This document shows positions 36,121 to 45,738 of a stretch of DNA of 64,000 nucleotides, piece by piece. Every line of letters begins with the position of its first letter. Within the stretch, counting starts at the first letter, position 1. Under the pieces are notes generated by a model. That model was not told where the DNA came from. It saw nothing but the letters and a program-made list of their open reading frames with translations, and ran no database searches. Position numbers and translations under genes: made by a program. Origin of the DNA: Neptuniibacter marinus (GTDB taxonomy: Bacteria > Pseudomonadota > Gammaproteobacteria > Pseudomonadales > Balneatricaceae); NCBI RefSeq assembly GCF_001597725.1, contig NZ_LUTR01000012.1, positions 29,895 to 93,894 on the forward strand. The letters are read 5' to 3'.

Positions 36121-37478
36121 ATGTAAAATCCCCCCTGCACTCATTGCAGGGGCGCTTACTTATTGCCTCAGCTGTCATATTACCAATTGTGCTTCTCATT
36201 GCTGGTATTGCCTTAAGTAAAGCTTATAACTACAGTTTAGAAAATGCAGTTAAGGACCGTCTCCAACTGCAAGTTTATCTACTTTTAGGTGCTGTAGAGC
36301 TAAAAGAAGACCATATAATCTTCCCTGAGCGCCTTCAGGAACCACGCTATGAACAAGTCAATTCAGGTCTATACGCTGCGATTCATGACAATAATGGTAA
36401 GCTTCTTTGGCGCTCTTTATCCTCCATTCTATTGGATGATCCAAAACTATCTGAAGTTATCAGTTTAGGGGGGATTAATACCGGCGAGCCACTTTTCGAG
36501 CATAAACACGACGCAGGAATTTTCAGTTTCCAATTACGTGTTATTTGGGAAACTGAAGGAAAAGAGCACTCATTCCTCTTTACTGTGATGGAGTCCGACG
36601 AATTAGTTACACGCGACATCACCGCTTATGAGCAGCAATTAATTGTCTGGCTAGGGATTATTTTTCTTGTCGCGCTGCTCGCACAAACACTGATTTTAAG
36701 CTGGGGCTTAACGCCGCTAAGACGATTAGCGAAAGATCTAAAAGCGATTAAATCAGGCAACGCCGATAAATTAGGTGGGCACTATCCTGATGAAGTTCAA
36801 CCGGTCACAGAAAACCTAAATGAACTGATCGAAAGCGAAAGGAAGCAACGGGAACGATATCGCAATACCTTAGGAGATCTTGCCCATAGTTTAAAAACGC
36901 CACTCGCTGTAATGAGAGGAGCAGAGCTCGAAGAACATGAACTGCACACTTACCAAACATTAGTCGCTGAGCAGGTGGAACGAATGGATCAGATCGTTCA
37001 ATATCAGCTCACTCGTGCAGTAAAAAGCCATCAAAAACCTCTAGGGAAATCGGTACAAGTGACACCGATTATTGAACGAATGCTTGCAGCCCTAGGTAAG
37101 GTATATAGACATAAGACGGTACGCACAGACGTGCAACTTGCTGATAATCTGCTCTTTTACGGTGATGAACGAGATTTAATGGAAGTGCTCGGCAATATTA
37201 TGGAAAATGCGTTTAAATATGGTCACAGTCAAGTCTGCGTATCCGGCACTCATCTTAATAACGAATTACAGCTCTCTATCTGTGATGATGGACCGGGCGT
37301 TACCCCAGATATGCGTCAGGTTATCCTACAACGCGGGGAGCGCTTAGATACTTCGATTCAAGGCCAAGGGATAGGTCTGTCAGTAGCCACCGATATTATC
37401 AGTAGCTACCAGGGAGAGATTGAAGTGCAAAACTCACCTTTAGGTGGCGCCTGTTTTATTATCCGTTTTCCTGACTAA
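36117..37478 (+). CDS. phoQ: PhoQ-like sensor histidine kinase
   Basis: A 453-residue membrane kinase. TM1 spans about residues 13-33 and TM2 about 174-196, framing a periplasmic sensor of about 140 residues rich in acidic residues. A HAMP-like linker (LTPLRRLAKDLKAI), His257 in LAHSLKTPLAV, and an ATPase with NIMENAFKYG, DDGPGV and GQGIGLSV follow. It starts at GTG, overlapping the regulator stop. The LAHSLKTPLAV H-box and gene order fit PhoQ. Confidence 0.83.
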   Translation: MNVKSPLHSLQGRLLIASAVILPIVLLIAGIALSKAYNYSLENAVKDRLQLQVYLLLGAVELKEDHIIFPERLQEPRYEQVNSGLYAAIHDNNGKLLWRSLSSILLDDPKLSEVISLGGINTGEPLFEHKHDAGIFSFQLRVIWETEGKEHSFLFTVMESDELVTRDITAYEQQLIVWLGIIFLVALLAQTLILSWGLTPLRRLAKDLKAIKSGNADKLGGHYPDEVQPVTENLNELIESERKQRERYRNTLGDLAHSLKTPLAVMRGAELEEHELHTYQTLVAEQVERMDQIVQYQLTRAVKSHQKPLGKSVQVTPIIERMLAALGKVYRHKTVRTDVQLADNLLFYGDERDLMEVLGNIMENAFKYGHSQVCVSGTHLNNELQLSICDDGPGVTPDMRQVILQRGERLDTSIQGQGIGLSVATDIISSYQGEIEVQNSPLGGACFIIRFPD

Positions 37479-37493
37479 CCTTATACAAAAAAG

Positions 37494-38834
37494 TTAGCCC
37501 AAGTCCCGTATAAAAACTTTAGAGTTCCGTTGTAAGTTAAAAAGCGCCTTCTTCTCTTTAGGGAGTTGATCAACATTGCTTTCAACAAAACCACGCTCAA
37601 TAAACCAATGAGCTGTTTTTGTCGTCAGAACAAACAACTTTTCTAAACCTTGTCCTCTAGCTTGTTTCTCCACCGCGCGTAATAGCTCATCGCCCCTTGC
37701 CCCGCCTTTATATTCAGAGGCAACAACAACACAGGCCAGCTCGCCAACTTTCTCATCTGCAAACGGATATAGAGCAGCACAGCCAATAACAACGCCGTCA
37801 CGCTCAATTAAGGTAAAACGCTCTATCTCGTTCTCCAAGACCTCACGGGAACGGCGTACCAAAGTCCCATTCTCTTCTAAAGGACGGATCAACTCTAATA
37901 CAGCACCTACATCCTCTATACTTGCTTTCTTTAGCTGTTCATAAGATTCAGAGAGGATCATCGTTCCAGAGCCATCACGGGTAAACAGCTCCGCTAATAA
38001 GGCACCATCCTCTTTGAAACTAATGAGGTGGCACCGTTTAACCCCTTTACGACATGCATCAACGGCCGCTTCTAAATGACGTGAAAGTTCAGTATGCGGT
38101 TGATCTGTATCCTCTAATGAGGACAAGTAATGACTCACCAACCGTTCAGCTTTACGTGTTAAGAGTTCGCTGCGTAGCACCCCTGCACTATCAAACACCC
38201 CATTATCAGCACCAAAAATAATTAATTTATCCGCATTCAATGCTGTTGCTGCACAAGTAGCAACATCTTCGACTGATAAATTGAACAACTCACCTGTAGG
38301 TGAGTAACCTAAATGGGATAAAAGAACGATATTGCCATCATCCAATTGCTGGACAATTGCTTCATGATCTATACGGCGAACTTCACCCGTATGGGCCATA
38401 TCAATACCATCTAAAACACCAACGGGCTTGGCCGTTACAAAATTGCCAGAAATGACCTTTATACGAGAGCCTGCCATAGGTGTATTCGGCAGCCCTAGTG
38501 ACAAACGTGCTTCAATCTCAGCACGCACAATGGCTGATGCTTCAATTACACAGGTCATCGTCTCTTGGTCCGTCACCCGCAGATGATGGTGCAACTGTGA
38601 TGGAATCGACTTCTGTTGTAGCCGTTCACTAATTTGTGGGCGTGATCCATGCACTAAAATCAACCTCACTCCAAGGCTGTTCAGCAGCGCAATATCATGC
38701 ACAATGTTAGCAAAGTTAGGCTCGGCAACCGACTCCCCACTCAACATCAATACAAAGGTGTTTCCACGATGAGCATTAATATATGGAGAGGAGTGGCGGA
38801 ACCAATTAACGTATTGTTTAGTTTCGTCGTTCAC
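37494..38834 (-). CDS. argA: N-acetylglutamate synthase ArgA
   Basis: A 446-residue enzyme for the first step of arginine synthesis. The N-terminal amino acid kinase-like domain (about 1-290; LILVHGSRPQI, LLSHLGYSPTG) normally carries feedback control by arginine. The C-terminal GNAT acetyltransferase domain (about 300-446; IGCAALYPFADEKVGELACV, RGDELL) transfers acetyl from acetyl-CoA to glutamate. The FRHSSPYINAHRGNTFV start is typical. Its gene starts six bases after argE ends, so both are co-transcribed. Confidence 0.95.
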   Translation of the reverse strand: MNDETKQYVNWFRHSSPYINAHRGNTFVLMLSGESVAEPNFANIVHDIALLNSLGVRLILVHGSRPQISERLQQKSIPSQLHHHLRVTDQETMTCVIEASAIVRAEIEARLSLGLPNTPMAGSRIKVISGNFVTAKPVGVLDGIDMAHTGEVRRIDHEAIVQQLDDGNIVLLSHLGYSPTGELFNLSVEDVATCAATALNADKLIIFGADNGVFDSAGVLRSELLTRKAERLVSHYLSSLEDTDQPHTELSRHLEAAVDACRKGVKRCHLISFKEDGALLAELFTRDGSGTMILSESYEQLKKASIEDVGAVLELIRPLEENGTLVRRSREVLENEIERFTLIERDGVVIGCAALYPFADEKVGELACVVVASEYKGGARGDELLRAVEKQARGQGLEKLFVLTTKTAHWFIERGFVESNVDQLPKEKKALFNLQRNSKVFIRDLG

Positions 38835-38840
38835 GGCAGT

Positions 38841-39992
38841 CTACAAACAGTATTGAGTGATCATTTTCTCTAGTATGGCTACTGTAGGCTTTATCTGATC
38901 AAAAGCCAAATACTCATCCGGTTGATGCGCCTGATCAATCGACCCTGGCCCCATCACAATCGTATCCATGCCTAAATTTTGTAAAAACGGCGCTTCTGTT
39001 CCAAACGCAACCGATTCCGCTTGGAAGCCAGTTAACTTTTCAGCGGTTCGCACCAGCTCCGAATCCCGTTGGTTTGCAAAAGAGGGAATGCCAGGAAACA
39101 GTGATGTTGTCGTTATCGCAACACCGAATTGATCTGCAAAGGGAGCCAAACGCCGACTGACATCTTCTCGTAAATTATCTAAGCTCATTCCGGGTAGAGG
39201 GCGAAGATCATATTCCAACTCACAATGTCCACAGATACGATTCGGATTATCACCGCCATGAATACATCCCAAATTAAGCGTTGGTTCTGCAATTTTAAAA
39301 GCACTATTCTGATGATCACGCTTCATTTCATTCCGAAAAGAGATCAGCTCTGACAACACAGAATGCATCGCATCTAATGCATTGGCCCCCAGTGAGGGGT
39401 CTGACGAGTGGCCGGCTTTCCCCTCAATTTTAACTGATTCCATCATCATGCCTTTATGCATATAGATTGGCTTCATCCCTGTAGGTTCACCAATCACAGC
39501 GTAACGGGCTTTAGGCTTGCCTGTTGAGGCTAAGGCACGAGCACCGCTCATCGAACTCTCTTCGTCTGCAGTCGCCAATATAATAAGCGGCTGCTTTAAC
39601 GGCTGATCCAGAAACGTCTTCGCGGCCTCAATTGCTATTGGAAAAAAACCTTTCATATCACAAGTGCCTAAGCCATAAAAACGGTTATCTTTTTCCGTCA
39701 ACGTCAAAGGATCACTTTGCCAACGTTCAGCATTAAAAGGGACTGTATCCGTATGGCCAGAAAGCACTAATCCACCAGGGCCTTTTCCTAAAGTCGCTAT
39801 AAGGTTCGCTTTACCTGGGTGTCCTTCAACAGGAATCACTTCAGTATCAAAACCCAAATGAGATAACCAGCCTTCCAACAGTTCAATAACAGGCAGGTTG
39901 CTTTGATCCCAATCAGCTTGAGTACAACTGACCGAGGGACTTGCGATCAACTGCGACAACATAGCGACCAGATCAGGGCATTTCTTCGACAT
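38841..39992 (-). CDS. argE: acetylornithine deacetylase ArgE
   Basis: A 383-residue M20-family zinc hydrolase that removes acetyl from N-acetylornithine. Metal-binding segments are SGHTDTVPF, GTCDMKGF and TADEESSMSGA, with GEPTGMKP and the dimerisation domain between. ATG at 39992 lies eight bases after GGAG; an upstream in-frame TTG is less likely, and the resulting length equals E. coli ArgE. It leads the argE-argA unit. I saw no convincing ArgR box upstream. Confidence 0.94.
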   Translation of the reverse strand: MSKKCPDLVAMLSQLIASPSVSCTQADWDQSNLPVIELLEGWLSHLGFDTEVIPVEGHPGKANLIATLGKGPGGLVLSGHTDTVPFNAERWQSDPLTLTEKDNRFYGLGTCDMKGFFPIAIEAAKTFLDQPLKQPLIILATADEESSMSGARALASTGKPKARYAVIGEPTGMKPIYMHKGMMMESVKIEGKAGHSSDPSLGANALDAMHSVLSELISFRNEMKRDHQNSAFKIAEPTLNLGCIHGGDNPNRICGHCELEYDLRPLPGMSLDNLREDVSRRLAPFADQFGVAITTTSLFPGIPSFANQRDSELVRTAEKLTGFQAESVAFGTEAPFLQNLGMDTIVMGPGSIDQAHQPDEYLAFDQIKPTVAILEKMITQYCL

Positions 39993-40228
39993 CAGCAACT
40001 CCAAACAAAGATAGATTTAACGCCTTTAATATAATTATCATGGCGGATAAGGTCTAAAAACCATTTTAAGCCTAGCGGTTCAGTTTAGATAGGGTTTTCC
40101 CGCTGCAGCTGAGGTAAACTGCACCATATTAGACCGCCCGCATTAATATTAATCTAATGCCGAAGTCTGAACTTAAATAATAAGAAAAATAAAAAATTCC
40201 CTGACTCCAGAGTATAGAGAATAAAACG

Positions 40229-41350
40229 ATGGCACTTGAAGTAGAACTCAAACTAACCTTAAGCCCACACCATATTGAATCCCTAAAGCGTCAACCGCTG
40301 TTTAGGTCTCAACAAATTCGAGAGCTAAAAACGGAGCAATTGGGCAACACCTACTATGACACCCCTGACCAGCTGCTCACACAGCATAAGGTTGCCTTAC
40401 GTATTCGTAAAAAAGGAGAGCAACTGATTCAAACGCTAAAAAGTAGCGGCACTTCTGAAGCGGGCTTGCACAGCAGGAATGAGTGGGAGTGGCTGCTCAA
40501 TTCACCGGAATTAGATTTCCAATTACTCGCCTCTGCTGAATGGCCAAAAGCGCTCAATAGTGAAACCCTACAGAGTAATATAGCGCCGGTATTTACAACT
40601 GACTTCCAACGTACGACTTGGATCTTAGATAGCTTAGATAGCCAAGGAGAGGTATTAAAAGCAGAGATAGCTTTAGACCAAGGCACAGTAACTGCGGCTG
40701 GTAAAGAAGACACAATCTGTGAATTAGAGCTCGAATTACTAGAAGGTAATGGATCAGAGTTAGTAAAATTCGCTCTTAAGTTAGCTAAACATGTTCCGCT
40801 CTATATTAGTGATGTAAGCAAAGCAGAGCGCGGCTACCGCTTATTGCAACCAGAAAACTATGAGGTCTATCGCACGGCAGCACAACTTGATGCTACCACC
40901 AACCTTGAACAGGGCTTTATTCAACTGCTAAAAAATGAACTCAGCTTGTGGCCTCGTTACTTTGAAGCCTGGCACTTTACCAATAACTGGAAGTTCATAC
41001 CTCTTGCCCTCGAATCATTAAGAAATGTAAGTGCGTGCTATGAAAGTTTTAGCACTATTATTCCTACAGAACCCGATGGGGTAATAGATAAACTACTCAC
41101 AAAATTAATACGTCAACTTAGAGATATAGACGCATGGCGTAGAACAGCGTTACTCTCAGGACATAAAGATAATCGCTGGTTCAAACAGCAGGCCGAACAA
41201 GCTACAGCCAGAATCAATGTTCTATTACAAACAGCAGAGCCTGGTGTGCTTGCTCTATTAATTTCAGAGCAGCTAATCGAGAAAACCTGGCGCAACCGCT
41301 GGAATGACAACCATAAACAGCTCGCGAAGCAAACGCTATTTGATAAATAA
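40229..41350 (+). CDS. CYTH domain protein, YgiF-like inorganic triphosphatase
   Basis: A 373-residue protein. The N-terminal CYTH tunnel domain has the EVELKL signature, then ALRIRKKGEQLIQTLKS, SRNEWEW, ALDQGTV and CELELELLEG, and YISDVSKAERGYRLL closes it near residue 210. The C-terminal 160 residues are helical and CHAD-like but short (Arg/His-poor; RQLRDIDAWRR). In E. coli the CYTH-CHAD triphosphatase YgiF is encoded just upstream of glnE, exactly as here; E. coli YgiF is about 60 residues longer. Confidence 0.88.
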   Translation: MALEVELKLTLSPHHIESLKRQPLFRSQQIRELKTEQLGNTYYDTPDQLLTQHKVALRIRKKGEQLIQTLKSSGTSEAGLHSRNEWEWLLNSPELDFQLLASAEWPKALNSETLQSNIAPVFTTDFQRTTWILDSLDSQGEVLKAEIALDQGTVTAAGKEDTICELELELLEGNGSELVKFALKLAKHVPLYISDVSKAERGYRLLQPENYEVYRTAAQLDATTNLEQGFIQLLKNELSLWPRYFEAWHFTNNWKFIPLALESLRNVSACYESFSTIIPTEPDGVIDKLLTKLIRQLRDIDAWRRTALLSGHKDNRWFKQQAEQATARINVLLQTAEPGVLALLISEQLIEKTWRNRWNDNHKQLAKQTLFDK

Positions 41351-41445
41351 GTATTTAATCATCGCCCAGTGCCTGACCACAATCAGGAACTGGGCAAACG
41401 AGCACTGATACGATTAAGGAATTCTTCTCAGGAGCCATATTACTC

Positions 41446-44337
41446 ATGCTGAAACCGCAGCTGGAACAACTACCCAAAGCGCTTCACCCCCTCTTACAAC
41501 AAAACTGGGATCAAGTTGCGCCTGTCTTAGAGCAGATTAAGTCATCCCCTACATCCTTTGCCGATGACTTAACCCGAGCATTAACGGGTAGCACATTTGT
41601 TGCTGAACAGCTGAGTCGTAACCCTGAAATGCTTCCTGAACTACTCACCAGTGGCGATCTATATTCCACTTATGAGTATGACCACTATCAAAACAGTTTA
41701 AAATCACTCTTTGCGCCATTAGAAACTGAAGAACAGCTACATAAAACCGTACGCTGTTTTAGGCAACGCGAACAAGTACGCTTAATCTGGCGAGATTTAA
41801 ACCGTTTCAGCGATATGCGCACAACCACCCGCGAACTCTCCTGGTTAGCCGACGCCTGTGTCGAGCAAACGATGAACTGGCTCTATCAACAAGCCAGTGA
41901 ACGCTGGGGAAAACCTATAGGCCGCGAGAGCAAAAAGCCACAACGCATGGTGGTACTGGGTATGGGCAAACTCGGCGCAAACGAACTGAATTTATCCTCT
42001 GATATAGATCTCATCTTTGTCTATCCTGAAAACGGCGAGACCGACGGCAGTAAAAAATGCCTAGATAACCAAGATTTCTTTATTCGCTTAGGCAAAAAGC
42101 TCATTCAAGCTCTCGATAACACAACCATTGATGGCTTTGTTTTTCGTGTCGATATGCGGTTACGCCCCTTCGGGTCAGCGGGACCTTTAGCTATTAGCTT
42201 TGATGCGATGGAAGGATATTATCAAGAGCATGGCCGTGAGTGGGAACGCTACGCCATGATTAAAGCTCGCGTCATGGCTGGCGACAAAGATGCAGGCTAT
42301 GAACTTATGGGGATTCTTCGTCCCTTTGTCTATCGCAAATATATAGACTTCAGCGCCTTTGATTCCCTAAGGGAAATGAAGGATATGATCAATCGTGAAG
42401 TCCGTCGCAAAGGGTTAAACAATAACGTTAAACTCGGTTCTGGCGGCATACGGGAAGTTGAATTTATCGCACAAGTATTCCAACTTTTACGTGGCGGCAG
42501 AGACTCAAGGCTACAACAAAGGGAGTTATGTAACATTCTCCCTCTCCTTCCTGAAGCCGTCGGTATGCCTCAAGTAGCTTCCGATGAACTAATGCAAGCT
42601 TATGAGTTTTTACGTAATACAGAGCATGCTATTCAAGCGGTTGCTGACAAACAAACTCAGGAGCTTCCTACAACAGAAATAGAACAACTCAGGCTTGCAT
42701 TTAGCATGGGATTTAACAGATGGGACGACTTTTCAAACAGCCTCGAAGAACAGCGAAAAAATGTGCGTAAGCACTTTGCTGATCTGATCGCTCCTTGCGA
42801 AGAGGAAGACCCAGAGCAAACGTTAACCGATCAACAATTATGGCTATCACTCTGGAATGACGAGTTAGAAAACACTCAAGCAGAAGCTATTTTAAAAGAA
42901 CAAGGTTTTGATACCCCAGAAAAGGCATGGGCACTTATTGATAGCCTACGCCAATCAAAGACAGTACAAATGCTCCAGAAAATAGCACAAGACCGTTTAC
43001 TCTTAGTGCTGCCAGTTCTTTTTCAGGAAGTGACTAAAACTAACAATCCAACTGAAACATTAAGCCGTGTTTTTGAGTTAATTCAAGCCATATTACGTCG
43101 TTCCGCTTACTTAGTACTTTTAGCTGAAAACCCCAACGCTCTACAGCAACTCGTTAAGCTTTGCTCAGCCTCAAGCTGGTTTTCAGAGAAGCTAAAAACA
43201 CACCCAATATTGCTGGATGAGCTGATCGATCAAAACACACTTTACGCTCCACCTGACAAGCAACAGCTAGATAGTGAGCTACGCCAGCAGCTATTACGTA
43301 TACCCGAAGAAGATACCGAACAACTCATGGATGCGTTACGTTACTTCAAAAATGCCCACGTCTTAAAAGTTGCGGCATCAGAGATAACCGGTGCTCTTCC
43401 TCTAATGAAAGTAAGTGATTACTTAACTTGGACGGCTGAAGTTATACTCGAAGCGGTTGTTGATATCGCTTGGAGACTCATGACCGAAAAGCACGGTTTA
43501 CCACAAAAAACAGCTGGCGTTCCCTGCAGCCCTGATTTTATCGTTTTGGGCTACGGTAAAATGGGTGGTATAGAGCTCTCCTATGGATCCGATTTGGACC
43601 TTGTCTTTATCCATGATGCAGACCCAAATCTCTTTACTGATGGAGAGAAACAGATCGCCAATGCCGTTTTTTATACCCGCTTAGGGCAAAAAATAATCCA
43701 TATACTCAACACCTTTACTACCTCAGGCCAGTTATATGAAGTGGATATGCGACTCCGTCCTTCCGGTAACTCAGGTTTGTTAGTCAGCTCATTAAAAGCC
43801 TTTGCTGAATACCAACAGAAAGAAGCATGGACATGGGAACATCAAGCGTTAGTGCGTGCGCGGGTCGTCGCTGGTGATAAAGCACTACAAACACGTTTTG
43901 AACGGGTTCGCGGCGAGATCCTCAGCAAAAAACGTAATACCGAGCAGTTGATAGATGATGTCACTGAGATGCGTGAAAAAATGCGTCAGCATTTAGGCAG
44001 CAAAGAGAGCGAAAGCAATCAAGTTTTTCATTTAAAACATGATCGAGGCGGCATTGTAGATATTGAGTTTCTAGTACAATACCTCGTACTCAATTACTCA
44101 AATCAATACCCCGAACTGTACCAGTTTACCGATAATATTCGAATTTTGGATGCCGTTGAGAATGTAGGCCTACTGGAAAAGCAAGAGGCTGAAATACTAC
44201 GAGAAGCCTATAAAGCTTATCGTGCCGTAGGCCATACACAATCAATGCAAGACCTAACAAATACAATATCAGCTTCAGAGATGAAGGACCTAAGGGAAGC
44301 GGTCGCCACGGTTTGGCAAAAAGCGATCAACAAATAA
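41446..44337 (+). CDS. glnE: glutamine synthetase adenylyltransferase/adenylyl-removing enzyme GlnE
   Basis: A 963-residue bifunctional enzyme that adenylylates and deadenylylates glutamine synthetase under control of PII. Two nucleotidyltransferase domains are seen: the N-terminal deadenylylating one with GMGKLGANELNLSSDIDLI and the C-terminal adenylylating one with GYGKMGGIELSYGSDLDLV. Each is followed by a helical GlnD-linked domain (VDMRLRPFGSAG and VDMRLRPSGNSG). Length is close to E. coli GlnE (946). Confidence 0.97.
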   Translation: MLKPQLEQLPKALHPLLQQNWDQVAPVLEQIKSSPTSFADDLTRALTGSTFVAEQLSRNPEMLPELLTSGDLYSTYEYDHYQNSLKSLFAPLETEEQLHKTVRCFRQREQVRLIWRDLNRFSDMRTTTRELSWLADACVEQTMNWLYQQASERWGKPIGRESKKPQRMVVLGMGKLGANELNLSSDIDLIFVYPENGETDGSKKCLDNQDFFIRLGKKLIQALDNTTIDGFVFRVDMRLRPFGSAGPLAISFDAMEGYYQEHGREWERYAMIKARVMAGDKDAGYELMGILRPFVYRKYIDFSAFDSLREMKDMINREVRRKGLNNNVKLGSGGIREVEFIAQVFQLLRGGRDSRLQQRELCNILPLLPEAVGMPQVASDELMQAYEFLRNTEHAIQAVADKQTQELPTTEIEQLRLAFSMGFNRWDDFSNSLEEQRKNVRKHFADLIAPCEEEDPEQTLTDQQLWLSLWNDELENTQAEAILKEQGFDTPEKAWALIDSLRQSKTVQMLQKIAQDRLLLVLPVLFQEVTKTNNPTETLSRVFELIQAILRRSAYLVLLAENPNALQQLVKLCSASSWFSEKLKTHPILLDELIDQNTLYAPPDKQQLDSELRQQLLRIPEEDTEQLMDALRYFKNAHVLKVAASEITGALPLMKVSDYLTWTAEVILEAVVDIAWRLMTEKHGLPQKTAGVPCSPDFIVLGYGKMGGIELSYGSDLDLVFIHDADPNLFTDGEKQIANAVFYTRLGQKIIHILNTFTTSGQLYEVDMRLRPSGNSGLLVSSLKAFAEYQQKEAWTWEHQALVRARVVAGDKALQTRFERVRGEILSKKRNTEQLIDDVTEMREKMRQHLGSKESESNQVFHLKHDRGGIVDIEFLVQYLVLNYSNQYPELYQFTDNIRILDAVENVGLLEKQEAEILREAYKAYRAVGHTQSMQDLTNTISASEMKDLREAVATVWQKAINK

Positions 44338-44341
44338 TAAA

Positions 44342-44369
44342 AAAGGCGGACTTTAAAAAGTCCGCCTTT
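44342..44369. terminator. bidirectional terminator between glnE and ilvE
   Basis: AAAGGCGGACTTT (44342-44354) pairs perfectly with AAAGTCCGCCTTT (44357-44369), with a very short loop. The minus-strand T-run is longer, which suits ilvE. Confidence 0.88.
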
Positions 44370-44390
44370 GCAAAACACAAGGTGTTTAAA

Positions 44391-45389
44391 TTAAACGTCA
44401 GTCAGCCAACCATGCTTATCTTCAGCTTTTCCCCACTGAATATCATTCAAAGCAGTACGTAGTTTAACGGTAGTCTCACCAATACCACCGTTACCTACTT
44501 TGTATTCTTTATCTTGGTAAACCATAGTACCAACAGGTGCTAGAACAGCAGCAGTGCCTGACAAAGCAGCTTCACAACCCGGCTTTTTAATGCGTTCAAG
44601 CATCTCATCAACGGTAATTGTACGCTCCGAAACTTTCATACCTAAATCGCGAGCAATCGTTAAAACGCTGTCACGAGTAACGCCGTGCAAGAAACTATCA
44701 TCAAGGGAGCGGGTGATCACTTCATCACCATCAATTAATAGGAAGTTTGCCGCGCCGGTTTCCTGAACATCCCCATTTGGACAGAATAAAACCTGATCGA
44801 CCTTATGCTCCGCTTTAGCTTTCATGGTGGGTAAAAGCGCACTCGCGTAGTTGCCACCACTTTTGATCATGCCATTATGAGGTGCACAGCGCAGACCTTG
44901 ATCTTCTACCAAAATACGTAACGCACGATCACCACCCGCAAAATAATCCCCTACCGGCGATAACAACACGTAAAAACAAGCGGTTTCAGAAGGTGCGGCG
45001 GCTTTACCTACAGCGGGCTCAGTACCAAACAACGTAGGACGAATATACATTGAACCCGGAGGCTGTGGCACATCAGACGCAAAACGTTTAACCGTGTTCA
45101 AAATCATATCAGTCACAAATTTTTCATCTAATTCAGGTAGTGCCAATAAACGTGCACTTTGTGCCAAACGAGCTACATTGCGATCAATACGGAATACTTT
45201 AACTGAGCCATCGTCATGTCGAAATGCCTTAAGCCCCTCAAAACAGGTGCTGGCATAATGTAAAACATGGGCACCAGGGTGTAGCTGAATACTATTACTC
45301 GGGACCATTTCGACCGCACTCCAGCTTGAACCGTCAAACCAAGTGATTGACATTTCCGGCATAAAAACGGAGCCAAATGCAGTAGCCAT
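44391..45389 (-). CDS. ilvE: branched-chain amino acid aminotransferase IlvE
   Basis: A 332-residue fold-type IV PLP aminotransferase for leucine, isoleucine and valine. Lys176 (GMIKSGGNY) binds PLP. CFEGLKAFR and QETGAANFL are conserved, and the type resembles the longer eukaryote-like branch (MSITWFDG start) rather than the 309-residue E. coli form. The start at 45389 follows AAAGGAAGG at a good distance; 19 upstream codons in frame lack such a site. With ilvD at 31 kb it covers two steps of the pathway. Confidence 0.93.
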   Translation of the reverse strand: MATAFGSVFMPEMSITWFDGSSWSAVEMVPSNSIQLHPGAHVLHYASTCFEGLKAFRHDDGSVKVFRIDRNVARLAQSARLLALPELDEKFVTDMILNTVKRFASDVPQPPGSMYIRPTLFGTEPAVGKAAAPSETACFYVLLSPVGDYFAGGDRALRILVEDQGLRCAPHNGMIKSGGNYASALLPTMKAKAEHKVDQVLFCPNGDVQETGAANFLLIDGDEVITRSLDDSFLHGVTRDSVLTIARDLGMKVSERTITVDEMLERIKKPGCEAALSGTAAVLAPVGTMVYQDKEYKVGNGGIGETTVKLRTALNDIQWGKAEDKHGWLTDV

Positions 45390-45738
45390 GATACCTTCCT
45401 TTAAGTAATTACCTGCTGTGCCTATGAATCCCCTTACACGGGGCAAAGCGACAGAGATGAAAAAATGATGAGTGTAAATAGGGCTGACATTCTAATCCTC
45501 AATAGAACAAATTGGAATTATCTCAGTCGCTAACTTGCCCTCTTCTATAAAAAAAACGCTCGAGCCCTATTTTTGCATAGAAATTGGGTGTTTTTTGCTA
45601 ATTATTGTATGATTCTCAACTTTAAATAATCGATTCTTTGGCCCAATTTACCAAACAAGGCCACCATCAGCGTGAGCCAAGACCTTATTTTACTCGGTTG
45701 CTTTTAGATAAATAAAAACAACCTTTAATCGAGAAACA
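45390..45738. other. divergent ilvE / phosphoethanolamine transferase intergenic region
   Basis: The 349-base gap holds the ribosome binding site and leader of ilvE, including a short CCCC-TTACAC-GGGG hairpin (45430-45443), and must contain promoters for both genes. No open frame or RNA gene was found in it. Confidence 0.6.

Noticed and set aside
39993..40228. ArgR boxes upstream of argE-argA
   Set aside because: AT-rich palindromes such as ATTAATATTAAT occur, but none matches the TGAAT-N-ATTCA pattern well enough.
45600..45625. Second Fur-like site (TGATTCTCA) upstream of the phosphoethanolamine transferase gene
   Set aside because: Only about 10 of 19 consensus positions match, near what chance gives in AT-rich DNA.
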